Shown here in pieces: positions 26,170 through 33,446 of a DNA stretch of 64,000 bases. The position numbers and the translations under genes are program-made. Numbering within the stretch: the first letter of the stretch is position 1; the number at the start of each line of letters is the position of its first letter. This stretch comes from Alcaligenaceae bacterium (GTDB taxonomy: Bacteria; Pseudomonadota; Gammaproteobacteria; Burkholderiales; Burkholderiaceae_B): the NCBI GenBank assembly GCA_013416445.1, contig JACCER010000007.1, positions 62,001-126,000 of the forward strand, in the 5' to 3' direction. The notes beneath the pieces are model-generated. The model saw only the letters and a list, made by a program, of their open reading frames with translations, made no database searches and was not told the origin of the DNA.

Positions 26170-26465
26170 GCCAACACCCCCACAGAAGCAAGGACAATGG
26201 CGCGCCGCATAGCTGCGCTGCGGTCTATGCCCGTCCCGCGAATGGCAAACATTCCGTTTACCTCGCCCTCTTCAAAATCGACCAACATACGCATATGCAG
26301 GGCGAGCCGGAAAGCATCGCCATCATCAATCAGCGGGTTCCAATCTTTGAAGTCGTCGATATCGCCAGGGACGCGCTCAAAGAAGTGCTCCCACGGCCCT
26401 GTTTCGGGGTATTGCCCAGCGCCATAAACATGCGCTGCTCGCTCTAGTAGCTGTCTGTCGTCCAT
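26166..26465 (-). CDS. Small phage protein (DUF2591-like)
   Basis: 99 residues (MDDRQLLERAAHVYGAG). The sequence WNPLIDDGDAFRLALHMRMLVDF is typical of small phage proteins of the DUF2591 type. Its stop overlaps the start of the DUF4406 gene (ATGA), and it is separated by 1 bp from the upstream 56-residue gene. Function unknown. Confidence 0.7.
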   Translation of the reverse strand: MDDRQLLERAAHVYGAGQYPETGPWEHFFERVPGDIDDFKDWNPLIDDGDAFRLALHMRMLVDFEEGEVNGMFAIRGTGIDRSAAMRRAIVLASVGVLA

Positions 26466-26466
26466 G

Positions 26467-26637
26467 TCAAAACTCTCCTTCTAGCTGTGCCAGGCGGCGC
26501 TCAAGAATGGGGCGCAGGGCGGCGTCCACGGCCTTGTGCAGTTCTTCGTCCAGGTAAATATGGCCGTAGTTGGATTCAATGGAGTGCGCGGTTTTTAACT
26601 GTTTGGCAAGCGCGTAGCCAATTTCTTCTTCTGTCAT
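26467..26637 (-). CDS. Small phage protein, 56 residues
   Basis: Starts at ATG 26637 (MTEEEIGYALAKQLKTAHSIE), overlapping the stop of the Bro-N gene by ATGA. An upstream in-frame start at 26706 would overlap Bro-N and is less likely. Mostly helical and acidic/basic mixed; no family recognised. Confidence 0.6.
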   Translation of the reverse strand: MTEEEIGYALAKQLKTAHSIESNYGHIYLDEELHKAVDAALRPILERRLAQLEGEF

Positions 26638-27554
26638 GACAGGTCTCCGGTGGATTGCACCGCGTCCAGCGCGGCCTGAAAGGTGAAATAGCCCTCGGTC
26701 AGCCATTCGGTTCTGGTCAGGCTGACAGGTGGGCGGGCAGTGGCGGGAATTACCATCTTGCGGGTAAGGGGCGCTGTATCGGTGCGGTCGCGATGGGTCT
26801 GCTGTGGGCGACCCGCGATCCAGCCGGGCTGCTGACCCACGAAACCGACGAACTGTGTCTCGGCCAAGGGCCAGCCCTGGTAATGCTCACGACGCCACCA
26901 GGTCAGGTATGCGCTGTGCAATTGCCGCCCGGTGCAAGGCACGAATGGCAGCGGTGCGGCATCGTCGGCCAGCAGCGCCGCGCCGCTTTGCCAGGCCAAC
27001 AGGAAGTCGGCGGCAGGCTTGGGTGCTGGCAAGGCATCCAGGGCCGGGGCCTCGACGCCCAACAGCTGCATGGCATCCACGCCAGTCAGGCTGGCGACGG
27101 TACGGTTGGCGGCAACGATGGCAGCGTCACGCGGCAGGCCCAAGGCGCGACCAGCGCGCACAGCGGTGGGTATCAGCCAGAACGCAGTATTCACGCCGCG
27201 CATGTCGGCGGCGGCAGGCTGGGCGAAATAGCTGCCGGTGCGGCGGATCGTGGGCAGAACGTCGGATGTAACCCATCGCTTGAAGCGTCGGGCCTCTGGC
27301 TTGCGACTTCCGAATACGAGCGCGTACAGGCCTGACTCGTTGATGTGGTTGGCCTGCTGGGTGCGGCCCATGCTGTCGATGGCCTCGCGTTTCGCTAGGT
27401 CATCGGCGTCTACGTGCTTGGCGACTGCATCCCATGGGTTCACGTAGTCCAGCACCGCGCACACGTCACCAGCATTAAACCAGGCAGCGCCACACTCATC
27501 CGTGGATACGCGCACGGTCAGTCCGTCGAAATTAAACGGGATCGGGCTATTCAT
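26634..27554 (-). CDS. Bro-N domain protein with primase-type C-terminal module
   Basis: 306 residues. Residues about 8-108 are a BRO-N domain (VRVSTDECGAAWFNAGDVC, then ESGLYALVFGSRKPEARRFKR and VLPTIRRTGSY), typical of phage antirepressor-like or KilA/Bro proteins. Residues about 188-300 align with the C-terminus of the primase at 29017-31491: LPFVPCTGR, ETQFVGFVGQQPGWIAGRP and RKMVIPA match LPFCPCLGR, ETQFIGYVGRLPDWQAGKP and RKMVIPS. A Bro-N fused to this module suggests a replication partner or regulator. Confidence 0.82.
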   Translation of the reverse strand: MNSPIPFNFDGLTVRVSTDECGAAWFNAGDVCAVLDYVNPWDAVAKHVDADDLAKREAIDSMGRTQQANHINESGLYALVFGSRKPEARRFKRWVTSDVLPTIRRTGSYFAQPAAADMRGVNTAFWLIPTAVRAGRALGLPRDAAIVAANRTVASLTGVDAMQLLGVEAPALDALPAPKPAADFLLAWQSGAALLADDAAPLPFVPCTGRQLHSAYLTWWRREHYQGWPLAETQFVGFVGQQPGWIAGRPQQTHRDRTDTAPLTRKMVIPATARPPVSLTRTEWLTEGYFTFQAALDAVQSTGDLS

Positions 27555-27841
27555 AGCTGGCCTCCCGGATGATTGACTGCATCAACTATCGCGGCAGCAG
27601 CATCAATCAGCCACGCGGCGGCGTCCGGGCCGTCGTCGCCGGACAGCTCACTAGCCAGCAGGCCGTGGGCTGTACGCATCATGGACGCGGCCATAGACAG
27701 CGCCGTGCCAGCGTCCACGCCTTCGCAGACGGCAAACAGGTGTTGACCGAAAGCATCGGTCTGGCAGAAAGGGGTTTCTTGGGTTGCGGCGGGATGGCCG
27801 GAATTGGGGCGCGCAGGCGTGCGCGTAGGCTTACCAGTCAT
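27551..27841 (-). CDS. DUF3077-type small phage protein (copy 2)
   Basis: 96 residues beginning MTGKPTRTPARPNSG, a flexible N-terminus before LFAVCEGVDAGTALSMAASMM and AAWLIDAAAAIVDAV. It is the paralogue of the protein at 20173-20421. Overlaps its upstream neighbour by ATGA and its downstream neighbour (Bro-N) by ATGA. Function unknown. Confidence 0.75.
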   Translation of the reverse strand: MTGKPTRTPARPNSGHPAATQETPFCQTDAFGQHLFAVCEGVDAGTALSMAASMMRTAHGLLASELSGDDGPDAAAWLIDAAAAIVDAVNHPGGQL

Positions 27842-28134
27842 GGCATGACTCCTTCTTTGCGGTTACGAACCGCCGCCTCTTCGATCAAAAAGAGGTGGGC
27901 GGACACATGCGGGTTGATCGACCGGAAAGAAGGAACCGGCAGGGCCGAAGCCCTCCCGCATGGCCCGCCCATAGGGAGTGCCATGCTGCGCGCATCGATA
28001 GAAAAAGCCGCGTGAACGGTTTTCAGGCGGCTGCGCGCCTTCTTATTCCGGGCGATCAAGCCCGTACACTGGCTGTTTACCAGTGCATGGCCATTATAAG
28101 CCCGGAACGTAGAAATCGAAAATTCGCGGATCAT
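27838..28134 (-). CDS. Ash/Icd-like small phage protein
   Basis: 98 residues from the ATG at 28134, which shares a base with the upstream stop (TGATG). The segment DARSMALPMGGPCGRASALPV, then SINPHVSAHLFLIEEA, recalls the phage Ash / host-division-inhibitor Icd-like small ORF family, which are widespread in prophages. The assignment is on pattern memory only. An extended frame reaches 28215. Confidence 0.5.
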   Translation of the reverse strand: MIREFSISTFRAYNGHALVNSQCTGLIARNKKARSRLKTVHAAFSIDARSMALPMGGPCGRASALPVPSFRSINPHVSAHLFLIEEAAVRNRKEGVMP

Positions 28135-28754
28135 CACGATTTTTTCTCCGACTGGCGCAGGCGGCGCAAGGCGCGCACGAACTCGGTGTGCATGGCACGT
28201 GACAGGGCCACGCACTCGGCGACCAGCAACGCCCGGCGCTCTGGCGTCTGGGCTGCAGCCAGGCGCGGGGCCGTCTGGTCAACCAGGCGCTCAACTGACG
28301 CACGCAAGGCCAGGCCCAGGCCGTAGGCTTCCCGGCGAACAGACGGCAGCGGGTAGCGCATATGACGGCGCAGCGCCATTTCCAGCTTGATGGTTTCGTT
28401 CTCAAAGCGCAGGGTCAGCGCCTTGTAGTGGGTGCGGTCGCCGCTGCCCGCGTTCGTTGCGCCCATGGGTTGCGCGTCGGGTTGCGGAGGCAACGCCCCA
28501 GAATCGCCCGCTGTGCCGCTTTCTTCGGCGGGGTAGGGGTAGGATGAGGACGGCACGTCCTGACCGCGCTGTGCGGCGAATCGTTCGGTAACGTCGTCCC
28601 TGCCACCCTTTGTGGCGTGCCAGCGGGTCAGGCTTGGCTCGATATCGACCAAACTGCCCTGCATAACCAAGCGACCAGCCTGAAAGGCCCGAGTGATCGT
28701 GGATTTATTGACGCCCAGGCGACGCGCAAAGGCGGCTCTAGTTTCCAGGGTCAT
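28134..28754 (-). CDS. Terminase small subunit candidate (Nu1-like)
   Basis: 206 residues. N-terminal helix-turn-helix: FARRLGVNKSTITRAFQAGRLVMQG, followed by a Nu1-type wing and the LTRWHATKG end. After a low-complexity linker comes a helical domain (YKALTLRFENETIKLEMALRR ... RREAYGLGLALRASVERLVDQ). This resembles lambda Nu1, which recognises the packaging site and has the same two-part plan. It lies about 4.6 kb upstream of the large subunit, separated by eight genes. ATGA overlap with the upstream gene. Confidence 0.6.
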   Translation of the reverse strand: MTLETRAAFARRLGVNKSTITRAFQAGRLVMQGSLVDIEPSLTRWHATKGGRDDVTERFAAQRGQDVPSSSYPYPAEESGTAGDSGALPPQPDAQPMGATNAGSGDRTHYKALTLRFENETIKLEMALRRHMRYPLPSVRREAYGLGLALRASVERLVDQTAPRLAAAQTPERRALLVAECVALSRAMHTEFVRALRRLRQSEKKS

Positions 28755-29020
28755 AGCGAAATCCCCCTGAAGCCACCAATACCTAGGCTTGTTACTTCAC
28801 TTATTACTGACTTTATTACCCCTAAAGAGCTTTTAAGTAAGGTTATTACTATTGTTACGCCTATGACGGGGTTACGCGCCTTATGCGGGGTATACACACA
28901 CACGCTCAATGTCTTTACATCATGTAGGCGCGCGGACGGGGTCACAGGCGTAACAACAGTCACATAGCCGCCTGCGGCGATTATTTGGGTAACAAGCGGG
29001 GTAACACGGCGTAATATCAT
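28751..29020 (-). CDS. VT-rich small phage protein after the primase
   Basis: 89 residues from the ATG at 29020 (MILRRVTPLVTQIIAAGGYV). Both ends overlap neighbours by ATGA (primase stop, Nu1-like start) and a GGAG lies 7 bp before the start, so translation is credible. It is AT-richer than neighbours and contains many Val-Thr pairs encoded by GTNAC repeats. A possible alternative is that this AT-rich stretch is a replication or regulatory region. Confidence 0.55.
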   Translation of the reverse strand: MILRRVTPLVTQIIAAGGYVTVVTPVTPSARLHDVKTLSVCVYTPHKARNPVIGVTIVITLLKSSLGVIKSVISEVTSLGIGGFRGISL

Positions 29021-31491
29021 AGGGTGACTCCGACCGCATTCGAGAATGCAAAAAAACACGAAGTCAGCCAACGGCCCCGTGCAATCGTTCCAGCCTGATC
29101 GTCGACAACCCGCGCGCCTGCGGCCTGCGCCTCGGCAATGGCCTTGGCGCTGGGTATCACCATCTTTCGGCTTTTGTAGGTGGTGCTGTTCAGGTTATCC
29201 AGCGTCGACACTGGTTTACCTGCCTGCCAGTCGGGCAATCGCCCCACATAACCGATGAATTGCGTTTCATCTCGCGGCCGCACCACGCCCGTCATGGCGC
29301 ACCATTTTTTGTAAACGGTGTACAGGTGTCGGCCCAGGCACGGGCAAAACGGCAGCGGCCCTTTCTCTTCGTCAATCTCAAGCTGGCCTGCCTGCCATTC
29401 CCGCACGAACACCGCCTCGCTTGGCAGCGACAGGTCGATCAGCTTCTGCTTGGACTCGGTCATGGGCGGGCGCTTCTTGGGGTGAAAGCCCTCCAGATCC
29501 AGATTCATCAGGAAGTGATAAAAGGCCTCGACGCCACCCTGCTCCAGCTCGATGTTGACCGCGTCGTAGAACTCCTCCGTTAGTGCCGGTGGCGTATAGA
29601 TCACCAAATGGCGACGGTCGTCGTTATCGATAGGCAGCGGCTGGCCTTCGTTCGACAGGTAAACGATGTTGACATGGTTGCGTTGGCGATAGGCTGCCAG
29701 GTTCTTTGGGTTCACCCGTATCCACTCGCCGGTGACCAGCTCCTTCAGCTCGTTTTTGATGTGCCACATTTCCGCACGGGTCACCACCTCCTCTGCCAGC
29801 AGGAACAACTTGCTGTCGACCCAGTCGGAATTAAAGCGATCCTCCAGGCCGCGCTGGTTCAGTACGGTGGCGTAGTCGCCATAGATTTTTGCCAACGTCT
29901 GGAACACGGTAGATTTGCCGGTGCCCTGCGGGCCGTGCATGATGATGGCACTGCTCATTTTCGCGCCAGGGTTTTGCAACGGGTAGGCCATCCAGCGCAA
30001 CGTCCAGTCGTAGACCTCTTTGGCATTGCTCTCGCCGTCGCACAGGTAGCGCAGCAGATCCAGCAGCTCGCGGCACGAACCGTCGCGTGGCGACATCGGC
30101 CAGCCGCGCCAGGTATTAAGGGCCACGGCCTGATCGTCCCCGGCCGGGTCAAAGCCGATCTGATCGATGAAGTAGGCGCCGCGCTCGACCCATAGCGGGT
30201 GGCGCTTGATATCGTCGGCCCGAACACCGGCAGGCAGTAGCGCGACCATTTGTGCGCGCCGTGCGATGCGATTTGTCCAGAGGTCGAAAACCGCGTCACC
30301 TGTGCCGTCGTCGACAGGCACGAAACGCTCGACCAGATCATCCAGCGGCATGACGGCTTCAGCGCGGCGCTTGCCTCTTTCCCCCTCCCCCTCGTTGGGT
30401 TCCAGGCTCACGCGCAGCCTGCCCGTATGACCACCGCCAGCGCGGCCGCCACCAGGAGGAAATCCAGCGGCGGTGCAGGCCGCCTCGATCTGCACGCGCA
30501 CCATCTGCAGGCCACCAGAGGGAAAACACATCAGGTCGTTAAAATCTGACAGCTTCTCGCCATTGCGGTCGCCTGGAAATTCAGGCTTGACCCACGAACC
30601 GCGAACGGCTGTGGCGGCGTTCATGGCCGCATCGACCCCTACGTTTTGCAGGTTGCCCTGGTTATCTTTAGTGAGGTAGTCATCGTCGGCGCAGATAATT
30701 ATGTGGGCCTTGGGGTACGACTTACGCAGTGCCTGCGTTACGGGCATCAAATTCCCTGCATCCCAGGCGACGACGGTGCACAGGCCCGTGGCTTCGTAGA
30801 TGGTCGCGCAGGTGGCGTAACCCTCGCCCACCAAAATAACAAAACCCGGCGAGCCGATCATGTGGTAATGACCTTGCTTGGCAAAGCCTTTAGGCCAGTA
30901 CTCCTTTTCTAGCTTGTTGCCACGGTCGGCACCGCGCACGATCTGCAAACCCCATATTTTCCCGGTGTCGTCGCTGACCGGAATGGCAATGGTGCCATTG
31001 CCCGACGGCGCCCAGCGCACGCCATGCGCGCCTACGCCCTTGCGCTGTAAATACGACGATGGCTTGTCGCTGGTGGTTGTGTATTTCGACCAGGCGACGG
31101 CGGCGCGCTGGGCGACCCGTTCTTGCTCTGCAATGCGAATGGCGCGGGCGCGCTTGACGTTCTCGGCATGCCGGGCACGCATGGCGGCGGCTTGCTCGGC
31201 GCTCATGGACGCGCCGGATCGGCTTAAACGGATCTTCTGCTTTCCAGAATCCAGGCCGCGAAAAACGCCATAGCTGCCAACGATGTAGCAGTCCTTGTGG
31301 ATGCTGCCGTCTAGCTGGGTTTGATCCAGCCATATCTCGTTCAACCAGTACCAGCCGCGTCGCTCACGGTCGCCGTTAGATTCCCGGCAACGTATCGGGT
31401 TTGCGGTGCCGACGTCGAATCGCTCGACGTCAACATCCAGGCCAGCGGCCCGAAGCTGTGACAGCACGTCGTCGTAATTCTTCCAGCTCAT
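29017..31491 (-). CDS. Phage primase-helicase (Toprim/DUF5906 type)
   Basis: 824 residues from the ATG at 31491 (MSWKNYDDVLSQLRAAGLDV), with AGGGGCC upstream. Residues about 155-300: primase part (PSSYLQRKGVGAHGVRWAPSG) and a Toprim-like fold (GEGYATCATIYEAT, IIICADDDYL). Centre: SF3-like ATPase with IIMHGPQGTGKSTVFQTL (Walker A), LFLLAEEV, and YLSNEGQPLPIDNDDRRHLV. Residues about 700-824: a C-terminal module shared with the Bro-N protein. It primes and unwinds phage DNA. Confidence 0.93.
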   Translation of the reverse strand: MSWKNYDDVLSQLRAAGLDVDVERFDVGTANPIRCRESNGDRERRGWYWLNEIWLDQTQLDGSIHKDCYIVGSYGVFRGLDSGKQKIRLSRSGASMSAEQAAAMRARHAENVKRARAIRIAEQERVAQRAAVAWSKYTTTSDKPSSYLQRKGVGAHGVRWAPSGNGTIAIPVSDDTGKIWGLQIVRGADRGNKLEKEYWPKGFAKQGHYHMIGSPGFVILVGEGYATCATIYEATGLCTVVAWDAGNLMPVTQALRKSYPKAHIIICADDDYLTKDNQGNLQNVGVDAAMNAATAVRGSWVKPEFPGDRNGEKLSDFNDLMCFPSGGLQMVRVQIEAACTAAGFPPGGGRAGGGHTGRLRVSLEPNEGEGERGKRRAEAVMPLDDLVERFVPVDDGTGDAVFDLWTNRIARRAQMVALLPAGVRADDIKRHPLWVERGAYFIDQIGFDPAGDDQAVALNTWRGWPMSPRDGSCRELLDLLRYLCDGESNAKEVYDWTLRWMAYPLQNPGAKMSSAIIMHGPQGTGKSTVFQTLAKIYGDYATVLNQRGLEDRFNSDWVDSKLFLLAEEVVTRAEMWHIKNELKELVTGEWIRVNPKNLAAYRQRNHVNIVYLSNEGQPLPIDNDDRRHLVIYTPPALTEEFYDAVNIELEQGGVEAFYHFLMNLDLEGFHPKKRPPMTESKQKLIDLSLPSEAVFVREWQAGQLEIDEEKGPLPFCPCLGRHLYTVYKKWCAMTGVVRPRDETQFIGYVGRLPDWQAGKPVSTLDNLNSTTYKSRKMVIPSAKAIAEAQAAGARVVDDQAGTIARGRWLTSCFFAFSNAVGVTL

Positions 31492-31507
31492 GCATCGGCC
31501 CCTGTTG

Positions 31508-31632
31508 GGTTGCCTATGTTGCAACCGCGCACCCTAGCGGTATTTCGCGAGTACGCGCACCCGTAAGGCAGAAAATCCGCTAGGGTCCCCGCTTGGTTGC
31601 AAAAAAACAACACATTCGACTGAGGCGCAACC
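31508..31632. repeat. Inverted repeat with GGTTGC elements upstream of the primase
   Basis: The 244-bp gap between the primase and the zinc-finger gene holds ACCCTAGCGG (31531-31540) and its exact inverse CCGCTAGGGT (31577-31586). Flanking these are TTGCAACC (31519-31526) and its inverse GGTTGCAA (31595-31602). Two more GGTTGC/GCAACC copies lie at 31508-31513 and 31627-31632. This may be a binding array for an initiator or regulator of the primase gene, or an origin. Beyond it the gap shows nothing recognisable. Confidence 0.5.
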
Positions 31633-31735
31633 TCCCGTGCAACGCCCTCGTGCGGCCCGCTGCGGCCCTTCCTGGGGGAGCGGGGCTCGCATTGGCCTAG
31701 AGCGGGGACGAAAAAAAGGGAGCGGCGTAGCGGCG

Positions 31736-31927
31736 TCATAGGCGCGCCCTGCCATCGCGACAGAAGCCGCACCGGCCGCCGACCAGGCGAGCAAAGTACT
31801 CGCCGCAATGGTCGCAGTCGCCCGGCTCACCCTTTGGCATCGCGGCAGCAGCACGGCGTGTGGCGGCCAGTGCTGCATCACGTGCTTCTTGCTCACGTTC
31901 ACTGGCGCGGTCAAATTCATCAGCCAT
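31736..31927 (-). CDS. C4 zinc-finger protein, TraR/DksA-like
   Basis: 63 residues from the ATG at 31927 (MADEFDRASEREQEARDAAL). A helical half is followed by CDHCGEYFARLVGGRCGFC, a C4 zinc finger as in phage TraR/DksA-like proteins that modulate RNA polymerase. An upstream start at 31963 would overlap the previous gene more. It lies in the early operon. Confidence 0.8.
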   Translation of the reverse strand: MADEFDRASEREQEARDAALAATRRAAAAMPKGEPGDCDHCGEYFARLVGGRCGFCRDGRARL

Positions 31928-32088
31928 CAGACGTCTCCTGGGCCGACGGCAACCCTTCCGCACGGTTTACGGTTGGGGTTGCCGTCTGGTTTGCGCTGCG
32001 CTGACTCTGGCGCAGTCTGGGTTTTCGTGGTCGCCGCCTCGCGTGCGGGTGGCGCTCTGCGTTTAGGGGATGGCTGCGCAGGCGTCAT
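31927..32088 (-). CDS. Basic Pro-rich small phage protein, 53 residues
   Basis: Starts MTPAQPSPKRRAPPAREAA at 32088, overlapping the YdaT-like stop by ATGA; its TGA overlaps the ATG of the zinc-finger gene (TGATG). The chain of overlaps supports translation. The reading frame also spans a perfect 11-bp inverted repeat (GACGGCAACCC 31945-31955, inverse 31976-31986), so a regulatory hairpin might also act here. Confidence 0.55.
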   Translation of the reverse strand: MTPAQPSPKRRAPPAREAATTKTQTAPESAQRKPDGNPNRKPCGRVAVGPGDV

Positions 32089-32654
32089 GAGTTCTGGGTC
32101 TCCGCAATTTGCGCGTCCAGGCGCGAGAGAAAGCTTTCGCCCATATCCACCGCTTCTGCCATTTCTCGGCGTGCGGCGATAAGGCCGTTTCGGTCACTCC
32201 CGCCCAGCAGACTGGTGGTAGCGGCCACGGCCTCGCCCTGCTCTCGAATGAGGGCGGCAACTTCGTTGGCCGATACAGGGGAGCTGCAGTGATCACTGGT
32301 AGTCGATCGCACCACAAACCCCAGTGGTTGCAGTATTCGATCAAGCGCGCGGCGGCGCACATCGTCAGGCACGCCAGCCAGAACGGACTGCAGGAAATTT
32401 GCCGGCATGAGTGTGCCGTCTTTGGTCTCGTCGTCGAGCCAGCGAAATATCCGATCCGCGTTCACTTTCTGGCGCTCAAAGACGTCCAGGGTTTTAGGCT
32501 CGAAACGGATGTTAGCCAGGCTGTCTGCACCCATCCGCTCATGAGCCTCAACGATGCCAGCGGCGATGGTCTCGCGCGACATCCGGTTCAGCCTGCGGTA
32601 CTCGCTTATCTCTTCGCGCAGAACGCCGATCAAAGTTTGCGACATGCTACGCAT
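32085..32654 (-). CDS. YdaT-like phage regulator
   Basis: 189 residues from the ATG at 32654, with GGGGGA upstream; a GTG at 32678 is less likely. Helical protein with EISEYRRLNRMSRETIAAG (about 12-30) and KVNADRIFRWLDDETKDG, resembling the YdaT regulator of the Rac prophage (ARNTQKIFRWVEKDTPD). YdaT-type proteins act like CII activators or toxins when overexpressed. It sits directly after the YdaS-like gene and before the zinc-finger genes. Confidence 0.65.
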   Translation of the reverse strand: MRSMSQTLIGVLREEISEYRRLNRMSRETIAAGIVEAHERMGADSLANIRFEPKTLDVFERQKVNADRIFRWLDDETKDGTLMPANFLQSVLAGVPDDVRRRALDRILQPLGFVVRSTTSDHCSSPVSANEVAALIREQGEAVAATTSLLGGSDRNGLIAARREMAEAVDMGESFLSRLDAQIAETQNS

Positions 32655-32741
32655 GACTGATCCCCCGGCGGCCCGCACAATGGGGCCACGTCAAATAACG
32701 AGAGGTGGAAAATGAAAGCAGATGCGAACGGTGCAGCATGG

Positions 32742-32966
32742 TCATTCCTGCCCAGGGCGCGTGGCGTTGACCGACTGGCCCTGCTGCGCCACATCAAACG
32801 CCTCGGGGTGCAACAGGCGCAAATACATCGCACGCGCATGCGGAATCCCTCTTTTTTTCCACCCGGTCACGGACGGCGACGCCACCTCGCAAATACGAGC
32901 GACAGCGCCCGTACCGCCGAGCCTGTCGATGATTGTCGAGTCCGGGTGGTTGTTGAGCTTTTTCAT
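32742..32966 (-). CDS. Cro/YdaS-like repressor
   Basis: 74 residues (MKKLNNHPDSTIIDRLGGTG). The segment DRLGGTGAVARICEVASPSVTGWKKRG is a compact helix-turn-helix of the YdaS / Cro type (IPHARAMYLRLLHPE follows). It is divergent from the CI-like gene and starts at 32966. It forms the lytic-side partner of the immunity switch, like ydaS beside racR in the Rac prophage. Confidence 0.85.
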   Translation of the reverse strand: MKKLNNHPDSTIIDRLGGTGAVARICEVASPSVTGWKKRGIPHARAMYLRLLHPEAFDVAQQGQSVNATRPGQE

Positions 32967-32982
32967 AATTAGCCCCCAAAAA

Positions 32983-33059
32983 TTAGTAGTGCCTATTTAG
33001 CCACAGCTTTTAATTAAAAGCAAGCCACGCCTAATAAATAATCTGTTAGCCTTACCTAA
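32983..33059. promoter_or_regulatory. Immunity operator region with three similar sites
   Basis: Between the divergent YdaS-like and CI-like genes lie three related 14-bp sites: TTAGTAGTGCCTAT (32983-32996), CAAGCCACGCCTAA (33021-33034) and TTAGCCTTACCTAA (33046-33059). A perfect 16-bp palindrome GCTTTTAATTAAAAGC occupies 33006-33021. The same pattern recurs at 37493-37506 and 37531-37544. They are best read as binding sites for the phage repressors, as in lambda operators. Confidence 0.6.
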
Positions 33060-33061
33060 TT

Positions 33062-33445
33062 ATGTCTACACTTGCAGATCGATTCGCAGAACTCCTCGCC
33101 GAGCGGCCCGAAGTCCGCCCTGTTGACCTTGCGCGCGCGTGCAGCGTGAAGCCTCCGTCCGTAAGTGGCTGGCTATCCGGTAAAACCAACCAGCTCGAGG
33201 CGACCAACGCCATCCGTGCGGCCGCATTCTTCCGGGTGCATACTTGGTGGCTGGCGACAGGCGAGGGGCCAAAGCATCTAAAGGCTGACGAAAAAGACAT
33301 TCATCAGCCTCACCTTGATGGTCGCGCCAACGGCTGGCCGTTTACAGCCACGCATGAGTCGTACACGCGGTTGTCAACGACCAATAAGCGGGCGCTTGAT
33401 CGTGTGGTTACCGGCTTCATCTCTGGGGCAGGCCAGGACACATAG
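33062..33445 (+). CDS. CI-like phage repressor lacking a peptidase domain
   Basis: 127 residues. The N-terminal helix-turn-helix is FAELLAERPEVRPVDLARACS...PPSVSGWLSGKTNQLE, a Cro/C1-type DNA-binding domain. There is no S24 peptidase domain after it; the C-terminus (SYTRLSTTNKRALDRVV) is a helical dimerisation-like end. The start ATG follows the last operator site by only 2 bp and lacks a Shine-Dalgarno, so a leaderless message is plausible. It is the lysogenic partner of the switch, like RacR. Confidence 0.85.
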   Translation: MSTLADRFAELLAERPEVRPVDLARACSVKPPSVSGWLSGKTNQLEATNAIRAAAFFRVHTWWLATGEGPKHLKADEKDIHQPHLDGRANGWPFTATHESYTRLSTTNKRALDRVVTGFISGAGQDT

Positions 33446-33446
33446 G

